DNA of 64,000 bases from Nephromyces sp. MM_2019 (GCA_015657535.1 JADHZB010001542.1:13037-77036); one strand, 5' to 3'; positions 25,783-39,600 are shown, numbered from the stretch's first letter. The notes: generated by a model not told the origin, from the sequence alone. A program made the numbers and translations.

Positions 25783-26902
25783 ATGGCTGTTCATACAACC
25801 CCCGATAAATCATCGAAAAAGGCGAACAATGCAGGCAGCGAGAATGCAAACCAAGTGATTTCCTCGGAGGAAGGCTGCGGTTTCACCATTACAATACGAG
25901 CTGCTTCTGGAACCGATGTAGATGCTAAGGCAGCGCAGAAGAGTGGTGCTACACTGGATGCAGAAGCAGAGAAGGCACCCACAGATACTGCTACAGAAAT
26001 CAAAGCGGTGGAAAAAACGAATACGGGCTGCTTTGCTTGTAGGAAAAAGGACGCTAAAAATGTGGCTTCGAATGTCAAAGCACCAGATGGCAGCGCCAAG
26101 CCACCAAACCCCGAGAAGCAGAAAGAAGAGGCGATTCCTAGCGATGCATCGGCGTCTTCTCCAGTAGCCATCGAAGCTCATGAGAAAAAGTTACCCCCTG
26201 AGGGTGAGAGCACTTCTCCAAAGATAGGTGATCCCCCTGCCGCCAAAGCTGCTCCTGTGATAGCAGAAACACGCCATGTGAAAGAGAGCGCTCTCAAAGA
26301 TAGCGCCGTGACAGTGAAAACCCCAGCTACAAGCATAAATGTAGCTGCTGTGCCAACATACCAAGATGATACAGTTCCGGAAGACGCACTACTTGTAGAT
26401 GATTTTGATCCAGTATTCAAGGTTGCCAAGGAAGAAAATACTAAAAAGAAAACGAAGAGCGAGACCAAACTTGACGAAAAGGAAGCAATGGTAAGTGCCG
26501 TTGTATTTCATGGTCTGGTATGGATGCTTGGGCATCCTTCCATTATCGAGCAATGTAGATGAGGTAAAGCTTCCAATGTACAAATTTGTAGTGGAAGTCG
26601 TGTCTCCCAACTGCTGCATCAATCTGCGGAATGAAATTCCAGCAGACCTACCCCAGCTCTAGTTTATCACCAGAAAGAAAAAAATTTCAGTTGACTCCCA
26701 TTTTTAAAGCTTGTTCTTTCACTTTTCAAAAAGTTAATTTCCCACCACTTTTTTTAACTTTCCACAATCTGACATACTTTTTCAGGAAATGCAGAAAATT
26801 AATGCTGCTAGTAAACAAGCTCTAAACAAGCTAAAATCCAGTGCGGTACACCAAAAAGTAATAAGCGCCAAGAGGTCACTAAGACCAAAGTTTTCTGCTT
26901 AA
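25783..26902 (+). CDS. Ala/Lys/Pro-rich low-complexity protein, two exons
   Basis: Exon 1 is 25783-26490 (236 codons) ending ATG|GTAAGT. Exon 2 is 26786-26902 after ..CTTTTTCAG, ending TAA. The join is phase 0 and the product is 274 aa. The start is the first ATG after an A-rich leader. The sequence is dominated by Ala, Lys, Glu, Pro, Ser and Thr, with few large hydrophobics, so it is probably intrinsically disordered. A single CFAC pair (residues 83-86) is followed by RKKD. An acidic segment (PEDALLVDDFDPVF) precedes a Lys/Glu cluster. Exon 2 encodes a basic helix-like tail (LNKLKSSAVHQKVISAKRSL). There is no signal peptide or membrane segment. Such proteins are often cytoskeletal, chromatin or membrane-skeleton associated, but nothing here decides that. 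Confidence 0.68.
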
Positions 26903-27862
26903 TTTACTGAGAAGTATTTATCTTCAAGTTTATTCGAAAATTAGCATTAGAACGTGGATTCTATGAAGCTGGCAAAATTCAGATTTAAATCGACAATCCC
27001 TCTTTTATAACATTCTTCATACCTTCGAGCAGAGGCAATGCTCATATTTCTTCTGCTGCATGCATCTCTTGGAGTTGATTAGATTAACTGGTACCTGCAG
27101 GCTGATAACTAATCTAGAATAGTTGGGACATAATTTAATCGCTGCTTGCTGGATGCCTGATAATGTCATAAATAGGGTGTCCAGAAGAAACTGGAGGCTA
27201 ATCTAATTAGCGAGAAGGCCCGCTGTTATAACTCGTGCTGATATCTTGAGTTGGTACAAGCTAACTTCTTCACGCGTTATAGTTTACACATTTAACTCTT
27301 GGGTCGCTTACCTCAACAGAATCATGTGCGGTAACAATAACATTTAGTTATAATACCTGCTTCTTTTTCAACAGTACAACATGCGCATCAACACTAGGTA
27401 CAAACCTCATTAAAGCAAGATAGCGAAAGCTCACTACAACACTCGATTTTTCTATTGTAAGCGATAGATAAAAAGTATGGAAAATTACTTAATCTGCAGA
27501 CAAATACCCAAGCTCACAGCATACAGGTTTGTATTATTAAAATATACATGCAGCTCGGTCATGCCACTCTGAGATTAAGATGGGAGGCCTATGTACCGCA
27601 GAAGCTTGATATATCAATGCTTCAGTCAGTTTAATACCGTGATCCGTTCAGAGTTTGATGGTATTCTAAGGGTTCAAAATTGATTACCATCAAAATTTTA
27701 GATTAAACTGCCTTGAACCGTAAGATATATGGGGGATCAAGCAAATAACGAGATTCTGAGCCTCTCTGAACTCTGCCACCACACGTGTCACGCTTTTTTA
27801 CTAACAAGTTTTGAAGAGAAAATGAAAGTTCAACTTGAGTTACGCCGTAAGAAACCGCGCAG
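26903..27862. other. Intergenic, nothing firm
   Basis: AT-rich. A short open + frame at about 27830-27870 reads FEEKMKVQLELRRKKPRS to a TAA that overlaps the ATG of the next candidate by two bases (TAATG). It was not resolved further. Confidence 0.3.
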
Positions 27863-28048
27863 CTAATGGCTAGAATAGAAGTAGATGAATCAGTGTACTC
27901 TAGAGAGGAAGCAACTTTCCAGTAGGCGAATATTAGCTGGTCATATTGAGGATAGATGGCTCCTTTGTACAGTGCAGGTGCTAGCATAAAATACTTACTT
28001 AGAATGCTTAGAAACAGCCATAACATGTACAGGGGCATACGACTTTAA
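27863..28048 (+). CDS. Candidate two-exon coding piece
   Basis: Exon 27863-27921 (ATG at 27866, then ARIEVDESVYSREEATF) ends at a GTAGGC donor. It joins in phase 2 to 28012-28048 (NSHNMYRGIRL, TAA). From this ATG the product is only 30 aa, so it is more likely the 3' end of a longer gene. No family recognised. The two-exon phase match is the only support. Confidence 0.25.
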
Positions 28049-28209
28049 TTCAAATTGCTTTAAAGTAACACTTTTTCAGAGAGGCTGGCCCTGGCTTTGT
28101 AGTAGAGCACCCTAGTAGAAATATTACTTCACAATTTCGCAGCCGAAACCTTTATACGTACGTCTTGACATGGTGAACTGCTCGCCATGGTACGGAACAC
28201 ATTCAATGC

Positions 28210-28722
28210 ATGGAATATCTTAAGAGCAATATCTTAGGTTCTTCAATAAAAGCGACTGATAAAAAGAGACACTATTGTCACAGTCGCTGCTCAAAGTTAT
28301 CAGAAATTTCGCTTGAAGTTTGCAATATAACGAAAAAAAAATTGATACCATATCATATTGTTCCCTTAAAATTACGTGAAAGTGGGTTACCAGATTTCGT
28401 GAATCTACGCTCCCCATCTCATCCTGGTAAGCTTTTGTTGATGGGAAACAAATTATTCCAGAAAGTTATCTTATAGCTACGGATATTACCGCTATTTACT
28501 GTGCCGCAGAGAAAACAATGGCATCCTTAGCAACAGCCACTGCAGTAACAAAACACAGACAGGTTGCAGCATCTGGATATGCCTATCTGAACTGGTAGTC
28601 TTTAAAACCTAACGAAGAAAAACACTTTTAGATAAATGCCATAAAAAATGCATCATCAGAAGCTTCGAAGTGCTTCACCGAAGCTTACTTATGAAACTCA
28701 GACCTTCAAGTTGCAAAACTAG
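28210..28722 (+). CDS. Candidate three-exon gene, 133 aa
   Basis: Exons 28210-28426, 28462-28594 and 28671-28722 (TAG) join in phase. The introns are 35 and 76 nt with GTAAGC and GTAGTC donors. Exon 1 is Ser/Lys/Cys-rich, then reads VPLKLRESGLPDFVNLRSP. Exon 2 reads ESYLIATDITAIYCAAEKTM, then an Ala/Thr-rich helix. Exon 3 ends TYETQTFKLQN. No homologue was recognised. The stop could be bypassed by a GT donor inside the TAGTATT context, so the 3' end is tentative. Confidence 0.38.
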
Positions 28723-31700
28723 TATTGGCTTTTTCGTGCATCTCGTTGAACTGACCTCTGGTACGCCCCCTTGTAGTACCACAATTTTAAGGCAGTGTTA
28801 TACTACAGCCTCCATTAGGATTATAGGAAGGTTTCGCTGCTTTAACTTGATTTAATTCAAATTCATTACAAATTAGATTAGTCCGTAGGAAGTCCTTTTT
28901 TTTGTGCTACGTAATTAACTGGAAGACATGATGGCAACGGAGCCTTTCTTAGGTGCGAATGACTTGAAAAATGCGCGAGCTACAGAGTTAAAAGCATAGC
29001 ACTCTTCTACCCTTAGAATGAGCACAAGCAAAAAAAAGATTAAATAAGAGGACAATGTTATTCCCAAAAGTCAACCGGATTGATTCGCACTAAAAATGAA
29101 GAAATCCAATGTTTGGTGGTCAATAGGATATTTTCTAGTAGTGCTGACATTAGAGTATCTCCGAAAAATAACCGTTTCAATGAGAATTGCTGAGACTTGT
29201 AAAGTCCGTGTAAAGCGTTGATATGGGTCGCATATCATTTCACAAATATAGTCCTATTTTCACCGGTGTTAATTCGAAATTTCCGGCTGTAGCTGTTGTA
29301 GCGTTAGTTATGAAGGTGGCACACGAAATTATTCATTAGTGGCATATAAGGGCTCGGAAAATTTTCCCAAAAATTTTCAGACTGATTTCGAAATCTTTTT
29401 TGTAGTTATTTATTAAAAAAAACTGAATTTTTTTCTTGATAGCCGTACAGTTTATTTCAATTTCACAATTACTAAAGCATAATAGCTGAATATTAAAGTT
29501 GAAAAGAGTCAAGCTCCTGGAAAATAAACCAATCGAACGAAGCGTGAAAGCCAGCTTGAAAGAGTAACTGATAGTTCTAACTATCGGTATAAAAGAGGTA
29601 TTACGCGTAATTCTGAACATATCCATCAGTTGGATCAGATTCTTAAAGATTTTCCTAGCAAGTTAAATATTACGCTCAAATGTTTTTTGCACAACATAAA
29701 AAAAAGTGCAGCTCCTTTACAATGAGCGATAGTTCTACGATTTTATTTTCTCTTCATACATCAGCCGAAGAAGTTTAAGCTTAGCAGAAGAATTCACTCA
29801 TAATTTGATTATTTATGAAATATATCCTATACATTTTAGCAACAGTTGCCTTTACTCAATTTTTTTGGAAGTAGCACAAGATTCTGTTCTGAAAGTATAG
29901 CCCCACAAGATATAACACAGAAGCGCACATAGCCCTAAAACATAAATAATATAAAACTGCTGAGAGAACTATGCATTTCTAAAAAAAATTGATTTCTCGT
30001 GAAAGCACTCGGAGAAACACCGTTTACCACACGTAATTCGATGAACTTAAAAAGCCAATGATATTTTCGCCCTCTAAACTAAAAAAAATAGCAAGGAAGC
30101 TTACTCCTTATAACCGCACACACGGACTTTTCTTTCCTGGTGAAAACGTCGCAGAATTAAAAAAAAACCTACTTGAGCTGTTCATGTAGGGTACAAATGT
30201 TATTATCACTTCGGAATATACTTGTAACGCATACCCATGCATTCTAGAGGTGCAAGTACCTTTACATGTGGGTGCTACTACCTTTACCTTTACATGTGGC
30301 AAGGACCCCAAGGCAGCTTTGCATGTTTTACGTTAGTCTACTTTGGGATACATACTGTGCAATAATTAACTTTGTAAGTCTCAGTAGCTGAGTAGCTTGT
30401 TAAAGCAATCTTTACACGCTGCGAAATATTGGAGATCTTTAAGCCCCTTTGAAAATTATCCCCGATGTCTCACTGCACCCATCCTGGTAAAATATCTCTT
30501 CGCTATACTATCATTTGACTACGTAGTGGTGGAAGAATACGAAAAAAAGTACACCGGTGACCAGCACAGCAGATTTCATCGAGTTGGGGCGTAGAATTAA
30601 TGCGCTGCCCGCGTCGAATATTTGGAATACATTGAGCTGCGCGGGCTACTTAAAAAACTAAAACTTATGGAAACCATACTGAGTGTACGTATCCTTAATT
30701 GGCGGTTTTCTGAGTTTTTCCCCCGGATGTGCGTATTTTCTCTTCCCGCGCTTCTCAAGTATCATATTGATTGCTGTTAAAGAGCTGAACCCCCTTGGCT
30801 CGCGCGTTCCTTTCTGCCCCGGAGTACCGAGGAAAAAAACTTCTTTGCTTTCGTTTGGAGAAAAATTCAATAATTTTAGACGCGCTACCTCTCTCATTTT
30901 GTTTGTTTACCAAGTTAGCAACACTTTATTTGTAAACAAGGTACGGTCTACTACTTTTACTGCGTACATGGGCATTGCTTTTTACGCTATGGGGTGTACT
31001 TTTGATTCATGTGGCTAACTAGCTGTCTTTACATCTCCTGTGGTGTTATTGGAGGCATGCTTGATCTCTTTAGGGTGGTTATCTCTATGAAAATTGTGAT
31101 TTCCATTTCTTAAGCATCTTATAGCCCCTAATCATATTTGAGAAGATTCATATGACATTAGGAAGGAAGATGCAACAACGTGACGCTGCGCCAACGGCAA
31201 TTCAATTTCGGGTGGCTAATAGTATCATGCCCTCTGAAATTTGGTAAACTGGCGTACATAAGCGCCGCTGTGATTGGTGTTTTAAACATCGGCTGCCGGA
31301 CTATGCTTATTTTTTTGTTATAGCGAATGGTGCTATTGAAGTGCCATTCGTTTCATCAATTCGATATGGTAGATGCTTGTATAACTGCCTACGTCTCAAA
31401 TTATAATTCGGATGTTACTTATTTTCATGCTTTGCCTCCACTCCCTGGTGTGGTAGTAGATAAATGCTCTGTTTTGCTTGTGTTTCCAGCGCTAATTGGC
31501 TGTCAAGAAAGGGAACTTACTAGGAACCTACATGAGGTCCCTAACAGAGTCACTTCCGTGGGTATTTTGCTGCGCTTTTATTGCCAGCAATACGTTGCAG
31601 GATTTCTGATCCATCTATATATAATGCTGTATTAGATGTTTTGTAAAATCCGATCTGATAGAGCATGTTGAGCTGGCTGCACGCATAGAAGTCCCACCTC

Positions 31701-33196
31701 ATTACACTCTCTTTTGCATGAGGTAGAACTGTTTACCGTTACGGATTTGAATTTTATCGATATAACGCTCTCGGCGAAAAAATCTCCTCATTCTTGAAAT
31801 GTAGCTCGTCCATCGGGCTTAGGCCAATTCATTGGTTTGGCTCTTTATAAATTTGGTTTTAACTGGATGTCAACCGTTAAATATCGCGTGGCTGGGTGTG
31901 GCTGGCTGGAGTCGTTTAATGTTTTTCGCACCTCGTGCTGGTTTCTCATTAGTAGAATGTGATAAACACCACTCCTTCAAGGGTATCTGTTTGATGTCAA
32001 TTCTTATGATTATCTAGGTTGCATAAAATGCTACTCGTTTTGAGTTTCGGGAATTTTTGAGTTTCCTTCTGATAATTCCATGTTAGCACTCGAGATTGGC
32101 TCAGTGTTCTGTGAATGATTTATTACTGTATTAAGCTTAGTTGTTATGCTCACGTAATGTCATTGTACTGGTGGCAAGAATTTTCGACGACACAATTTTT
32201 TTGAGTATCAATATGTTCGCTGCAAATACTTCATAATCCAAGCATATTGAAGCTGTTGATTTTTATTTCTAGCTTGGAGCGATATTGGACTCTAATTATA
32301 GATTCGAGTGAGCGATGTAAGATATCTCATCTGAGCAAACACCTTTGTCATATTTTTTCAACACAGTTTGTAAGCATGTGATACCGATAGAAATTGGTAT
32401 ATTTTGGCAATAATGGTAAGTAACGTACTTGCATGTTTCACCTGTTATATACTGAGTGGGTAGGTAGAGTTCCATGGTAAATGTAATATCGTGCATGCTA
32501 TGTTTCATTACTGATAGCGCGGCGTTCGCAGCCTCTACTTGTGAACTGCCTACGTTGAGCGATTGGATTTAAATGCTTAAATCACTAATTGTTATTTGTT
32601 CGTAAATATTTTGACTATTAAAATAACGAGCTGTAAGATTTGTTACTATATAATACTAATTTACAATTTGGTAAGAGCTTGTGCAAGATGTTAGGGAGGG
32701 CTTTTTATTCTACATATCCCTTCCTTGTTCCTCGTATCATCTTGTTCATACGCAAACCGCAATCCCCATGTGGCCTGTTTCTTCTCCATGTGGGCTTTTT
32801 CTTGCTTTACCTTGCTTTATTTACTTGTCTATGTTGTCTTGCTAGAAGTGCACAGATCAATGGGTAATAGCGATGCTCACTCATCTATTGTACAAACCTA
32901 AGACTGACTAGATGGCGTGCTTTCGAGTTACCTGCATATCTAACTTGAGACTCGGTTTGCCGAAGTGCACGTAGAATACTCTATTATGTAATTCGATGAA
33001 ATTGGTGGCTGCTGACATCTATGTGTTTGCCTTCCAAGCGCCATGACATAGGCTGTATACGTACCCGAACTTCGCGGATAGTCATTAGTTGCATCGTCTG
33101 CCGGGAAAAAGAGCAGAACTCTCCACTAATAAAAATACTGAACGGTGGAATAACTGCCTCCACTGGCACTTTCTTCCTCTTAAATTAATCTTCCAG
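28723..33196. other. Mostly non-coding, no gene resolved
   Basis: AT-rich, with long runs lacking any convincing exon. A possible first exon at about 31151-31244 (MTLGRKMQQRDAAPTAIQFR..., ending at a GTAAAC) may belong to the gene at 33.2 kb. At 30240-30300 a short CTTTACATGTGG motif repeats. The open frames here have overlapping alternatives on both strands and were not accepted. Confidence 0.35.
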
Positions 33197-33628
33197 AAGT
33201 TCATCCATTGGTGTCAGTCCATAGGAATGGTGAATGGCAGCATATCATCATAGGTAATTTGCAGCTGCTTACTGAACAAAACATATTACCAAACGTAAAA
33301 TACGAGTTTTGACACCGCAGTACCCCCTATCACAAAAAGACTTCATTTTCAAGTAGTGATGGCATTTCCCAAATGCAGTGCTCTACCATACTGGTTGATA
33401 CCTTGCGAGTTTTGTGCCACAGTTTGGAAAGGTTGCGCATTACCGTCCATTATATGGCGCTTATGACATCGTAAAAGCTAAGTTAGGGGGCCTTTACAGC
33501 GCTTGCGTGATTCCATGGTGATCCTTCTGAGAGACTACAAGGCCAAAGCTAACTTCGCGCAGGTGCACAAACGATTGTTGGCTGGTAGCAGCTTCCCCCT
33601 GGAGGTGCAGCTCCGTCTAGAGCACCAG
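33197..33628 (+). CDS. Internal exons of an unidentified gene
   Basis: Candidate exons are 33197-33294, 33321-33352, 33379-about 33420 and 33500-33628. They join in phase across introns of 26, 26 and about 80 nt. The first reads VHPLVSVHRNGEWQHIII then LLTEQNILPN. The second and third read YPLSQKDFIFN and ALPYWLIPCEFC. The fourth is a long helix-like segment (DYKAKANFAQVHKRLL, then FPLEVQLRLEHQ) ending CAG|GTAGGA. Both gene ends are missing. A downstream open piece at about 33805-33875 (RAIARHSPGEAADHATLY) may be another exon. No family recognised. Confidence 0.33.
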
Positions 33629-34166
33629 GTAGGAATGCATTGTGTACGCTAATCGTTCCATAGAGGTTGTAGCTTGTTTTCGCCGATAGCATCAGGTAGG
33701 AATGCTACAATTCCAACGTGCAACTTTTTAAATGAAAAAAATCAAATTATACATAAAATGTATTCTTTAAATTTAGTATATGCAGCTATAACAAGAAGCA
33801 TCAGTTCGTGCAATAGCACGTCATTCTCCGGGAGAAGCAGCAGATCATGCAACACTATATATCCCCCAGGATTGGTCAAAACATCTTTAGCTCATATTGC
33901 TCAAGATTTAGAGTAAAGACTTTTTCTCCGCAGTGTTCTCAGCATTTCCTGTGCCTCAATCTAAAATCTCAGCAAAAGAGATGATATAAAGCACTTAAAA
34001 ATGGAGACATTATTTACTTAACTGGAGGGAAAGATAAGAGAGCTAGTTTATCATGGCGACGCTGTACGCTAGTCGTTCCGTAGGCTGGGTAATTTGTCTG
34101 CGCCTAGGGCACAGCATAGGTGCACGTTTCGGGTTCCGGCTCTTGTATCGGCAGCACAAAAGGTCA

Positions 34167-34250
34167 AACAGAAAAGCTTACTCTGCGAGGCCTGCTGAGA
34201 GCACGTTACTGTCTAACAGGAAAGCTTATTCTGCAAGCTTTGTTGAGAGA
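34167..34250. repeat. 48-bp tandem duplication
   Basis: AACAGAAAAGCTTACTCTGC at 34167 recurs as AACAGGAAAGCTTATTCTGC at 34215, exactly 48 bp apart. Similarity continues through (A/G)AG...TGAGAG. In the + frame open at 34053-34271 the copies read SNRKAYSARPAE and SNRKAYSASFVE, so the frame is kept. Whether that frame is expressed is unknown. Confidence 0.7.
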
Positions 34251-34271
34251 TCGAATTCGCTAAAAAGTTGA

Positions 34272-36614
34272 GGTAGCGCGATAAAGCGAAAGCTTGTTAC
34301 ATATAGCCGCGATGCAATTGAAATGCACTTAACATCACGCAACCTCTGCGCGCGCCTCCCTGAATGAAAACATCCACCGGCGGTTAACCGCAGGGTAGCC
34401 GCAGTCATCCAAGGCCAGCATGAGCAGTATTCATGCAGAGAACAGGGGGAAAAATCGAGTAAATCTTGCACCGCAGAATATAAACTACAGAAGTCAACAA
34501 GCTACGGGAGCCAAGCTAGCAAATTAGAATCACCTTGGCCTCCCGTAGCCCCGCAACCTAGCCTCCACAATTTCAGGTTAAACTCTGATTCCGGAAGGGT
34601 ACTCGCGTAACCAAAATAACAGCCAAGCAACTTTGTACCGCAAATCGAATCAAGTTCATGAGAGCGTTATAAACCAATACTCGCTGATATCACAGCCGCC
34701 CCTGCGTATAATTGACCTGACCGACTTAAATGCACATCAGAATTATAAAAATTTGTTTTAGTTCTTTTTCGCAATCTGCAATGAGTCCACAGACTCTACA
34801 ATTAGCTGAGATGAGGTATTCCGGGGAACTAGACACTGAAACGGACTTTAGGCAGCGCTTTCAAGGATGTACCTACTTCTCTATGAAACAAGGGTAGTAT
34901 CTAACTCGTGCCTCTTATTCCAATGAAAAGCAGCAGCACGTATATCAGAAGCATCACTAGTTCTGTGGAACGGGTATTATGCTCGTAACAAAACGCCCGG
35001 ATCATCTACACTTCCTTTGATGATGAAAGCTAACGCCATATATCCAGAAGAAAGAATACACATGAGCAGCATAAATATGCCATAGAACAAACCGCAGTAA
35101 CTTAGCATACACGCTCTACATGCACGTGACAAGACGTACCAAGAAATTTTCAATGCTTCAACGCAGGGAATTTGATAAGCATACTTATTATTTGTATTGT
35201 TGTTCGGTCCAAGTCCAAAAGCAAGGAGAAATCTGATCTAAAAAGTATGCATGTACGCCCACACATGGAGGGAGGGAGAAAGCGTAAGAAAGTACAAACC
35301 AGGGCATTACTGCTAATCCTGTCAAGGCTCTTCGTCTCGTAATATTTTTAAAAATACCAAGAATACTACTCATTGTGTCCGCTAGTGACACTAGCACTTT
35401 TACTCTATTCGGTAATTACGATAACCGCCGCGCATATGTACATACTTGTAACATGGCTGTTTAGCATACCTTTCAACTAGTACTGCAACCTATTCCATCC
35501 ATACTACTAGGAACACACCTAAGGTTAATGATCCAAACCAAGTCATCTTTTCGTTATAACATATACACCACAAAGCTGCGAATGGGGCACTACATAGTCA
35601 CAATCTTGTAGTCCAGGCTCAAGATTGGGGGGGGGTTAATTATACCCGGTAGCACTTGCATACAAATCACCATACAAGCTAAAAGTCCGGCAAAAAATAG
35701 GCATAACACGTACAAAACACACACACTTAAATGAGAGCACAAATGGGGCAAGATATCGCCACAGTATAGCTGCATCGAAGGTTTAAAAAATCTCAAAAAA
35801 ATTTCTACACAAGCGCACACAAACACATACATAGGAACATCCTAAGAGTCTCCATAATATAATTACACCAGCTAATATTAGGCCTACGAGTTTGAGTACA
35901 AACCATATTCAGACATACGAGTGAAGGCTTCTATAATCGCACATTCACGAATGGCTTGATCACACACAAAGTGCGCACGAAACAGCGATAAGTATGTCAA
36001 AAGGCAAAACAATCAGGTTAGTTACACTATAACAGTCATCATTTCATATTCTTTCCGATAATTACATATAGGAAAATACGCAGAAGGAACACAAACTAAC
36101 AAATCAAACAGTCCCGCTAAATAATGGTACTGCTAAACAAGCAGCACACACAACAAAAGCTTTACACATGCATATCAGCACAATAGTGCATAGCGGAAAT
36201 TAAAAAGTGACCATTGATCATAACTAGCGATATAGTCAATAGCGCGAAAAAGAAGGGAATAATGTCGACTAAAAGGGCATGGCCAATCATGATAAAAGAC
36301 TTGCTATAGAATGAAAAAAACAAGAGGAATACAATAGCAGGTTACACAAGAAGTGTAGCAAAGTGCACGAGGATGTGAAACCCTTCAGAATGCGGAACAG
36401 AAGGAGGAAAATAAATAATTAAAGTATAGACCAGATAGACGTGTTTTACAGCAAACTTATGAATGATTAACGTTACACAAACAGCAGCAGCTATCAGTTA
36501 AACTAAGTAATGAATATACTAATCATTAGTCGTGATTGCAAACCAACACGCTGCTGCTTTGTGTTGAACATAGCCAAGAGTGTATGCCACTCAGGCCCTA
36601 TTTGAAACCAACTT
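34272..36614. other. Convergent gap, no gene seen
   Basis: Interval between the + strand block and the 3' end of the pyrophosphatase gene. No exon, RNA gene or tandem array was recognised. An eight-G run lies near 35626. It presumably holds 3' UTRs of convergent transcripts. Confidence 0.45.
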
Positions 36615-39600
36615 TTACATCAGGGCAGCTGCGATATCGTCAACAGTAGCAGGTACAGCCAGCCACCATGGACCCCCGTTGGCATTCGAGAACTTAGTAG
36701 CAATAAGGCTACCAAATACCAGAGATATTATAGCTGAAAGCTTGACGAGAATGTTGAGCGATGGGCCAGAAGTATCCTTCAAAGGATCCCCCACAGTATC
36801 ACCAGTCACGGCATTCTTATGCGCTGCCGAACCTTTTGCATTATCAGGACCAAGAGCTCCCGACTGCAAGGAAAAAAAAGGGGGGTAGAGCCCCAAGCGG
36901 TAAACAAACCCTAAATCCCAATAAATGCCTCTTTAGTAGAGTAAAAAAACGCAATAATTGATTGGCGCAGAGCTGGGACTAAAATATCAACGCAACAGCA
37001 GAGACTAGAAAATAAAACAATACACGAAAAAAGGAAAAAGTTGCGAACTAATTCTCCAGCAAGTAGTGAAACACACTCCCTCAGAGAATATGCAGCACAC
37101 ACAGCGTTGCTTATTATATCAAAGAAGTATAAATTTTTTCCTTTGAAAACGCAAAAATATCCAAACTGTAAAGTGACTGGCTTGCTGGATTTATACGAAT
37201 TCAAAAGCTGGAAATCAAACCCTATTCAAACATCATAGAGACCCTCAAAAAAACCAAAGTTCAAACGAGTCAAGTGCTTCACCTTTCATGCAAAGGAGAG
37301 GGCCATAAAATTTACACCTACCAAGAAACTCCCCACACACTAAACACAGCCATTCCGATACACCAAAGACATCCACTCCCACACACTAAACACACATCCC
37401 CCCCCAAAAAAAACCAGACATGCTTCTCTACGAAAATTCACTCACACACACCTCAATGTATTTCTTGGAATTATCCCACGCTCCACCAGAGTTTGATGCT
37501 GAAATGGCGAGTTGCACACCAGAAACCAGCGCACCAGCAAGAAGACCAGCAGTGCAGTTTTTACCGAATATACCACCAGCTAATAAAGGTGATAAAATGA
37601 CAAGGGCTCCAGGAACAATCATCTCCTTCAAAGAGGCGCTTGTAGATATAGCGATACACCTTTTGTGGGGAAGAGGATTATTAGCAGAAAAAGAGAAATT
37701 TTCAAAATATACCAAAACGACAAATACACACCACAAACAGACTGACAAACTTCGCAGACATATACACACACCTCCTCCCACACGCAGATATATATATATA
37801 TACACACCCACACACATAGGATTTCCACATAAAAAATCATAAAAGAAATAAAACACACAAAAAAAAACACAAAAAATACACACAAAGCCGTAATCTTCAA
37901 CTTAAAAAACCTCCAAAACCTTAACAACTGCAACACTCTGATGCACAGACCTAACCATGCTTTACTCTCTTAAAATCCTACTCTCCACCCTCTTCAATTT
38001 CCTGAAAAACCACTCTCTACCCCCCACCCACCAAAACCCCCCCCCCCTCTACCAACTTGTCATACTGAGGTTCCATTTCTCCTCTGATAATCTTTGGAAA
38101 TTGCTCCAGACATTCTTGCACCATATTATTCGCAGCAATTCCTACACTCTTCATCGTCATGGCAGAGAAGGCGTACGGCATCATCGCTCCAAAGAGTAAA
38201 CCAGTGAAAGTCCAGGCATCTAGAATATCCACAGTAGCTACTCCAGCACGCACAGTATATGCACCAAACAAAGCCAGTGAAACAAGAGCTGCTGAGCCAA
38301 TCGCATAGCCTTTGCCTATAGCAGCTGTTGTGTTACCAGCAGCGTCTAAAGCATCAGTTCGAGCTCGGACTTCCCTGCCAAGTCCAGACATCTCAGCTAT
38401 GCCACCAGCATTGTCAGCGATTGGCCCGTAAGCATCGATTGTCAGGCCCATGGTGAGGGTGGAAAGCATTCCGAGAGCAGCAAGGGCAACTCCATACTGA
38501 GAGGGGTTGAGAAGAGGAGGATTAGGATGGTTTATGGGGAAAATGGAGGGTTTTTTGCTTTGTTAGAGTGGATTTTATAGGTGAATGTGGGTTTACAGAA
38601 GAGATAGGAGAAAAACAGGATTTTTTGTGAATTCACAAAGTTTCTAGGTTTTCCTTGAGTTTACAAAAAGCAAAAGAATAACATAAAAAACCTTTTCTAA
38701 GATATCTGTGAATATTTACTGACTTACTAGAAACGGAGGGATAAGAATGAAATCATCAAATATCAAAAAATAAAGAAAAATATGTGAATTCATCAACACA
38801 CCAACTTCTTCTACTTTGTTATTTCCTAAATATCTTCTTTCAACGTCAACTTTATAGTTTGAACACACTAGTAGCTTAGATCTTGCGTATCAAACAAATC
38901 GAGAGGAATGCCCTAGCCAATAGGTTGGCTACAGGCTTACTGATACACTATAGAATTTTAATAAAGGACATAAAGAGAGAAACGAGGAAAATTTCATCAG
39001 AGCGAAAGCTTGGCTCTTCTAGAACACACACCTACGACACAAGATGAAAAGGAAGAATTTCATACACACACATGAAAGGAGAGATTTTGTCAGAAATTCT
39101 ACATGTACAGATGCTTGATCTTTATACGGCGTACACACACACATACTTGTGTGTGTGTGCGTAACACCTTACAAAAAGGTTACCCAGAACAAGAAACTTG
39201 AAAAGCTCGAGAATTGCTTCCTTACCATTCCGCACACTTGGTGGGCGATGCACACGGAGGCTGCCAAGCACACAACTGGGATGATGGTGCTCATATATCC
39301 AAGGGCCATACCATAGATAATGCCAGTAGCAGCTGAGACTATCTGTGTGTGCGAAATTTCCTGAAATGAAGCAAGAAAAAGCCGTTAAAGATTATATCTA
39401 AAATGAGCAGCAGAGAACGTAGATATCAGAAGTCTAACCACGTGTATGTACACTGGAAAAAAAAGTTGTGAAGGCAAAATTTACTCAAAAAGATGTATAA
39501 TAAGCGGAGAGTTATAGTTGCGTCAGGCTACCACTCGGCATATATCCATGCACTCAATATCCATACTATGAAAAAAAAAAACACACACACACGATAGAAC

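Noticed and set aside
27703..28038. 111-codon hydrophobic open frame on the - strand
   Set aside because: Antisense to better supported + strand pieces (27863-27921 and 28012-28048); hydrophobic composition is expected of antisense AT-rich sequence.
30658..30897. 79-codon open frame on the - strand, Lys/Arg-rich
   Set aside because: The opposite strand is open over the same bases for longer, there are no neighbouring exons, and no motif was recognised; open frames of this size arise by chance in this window.
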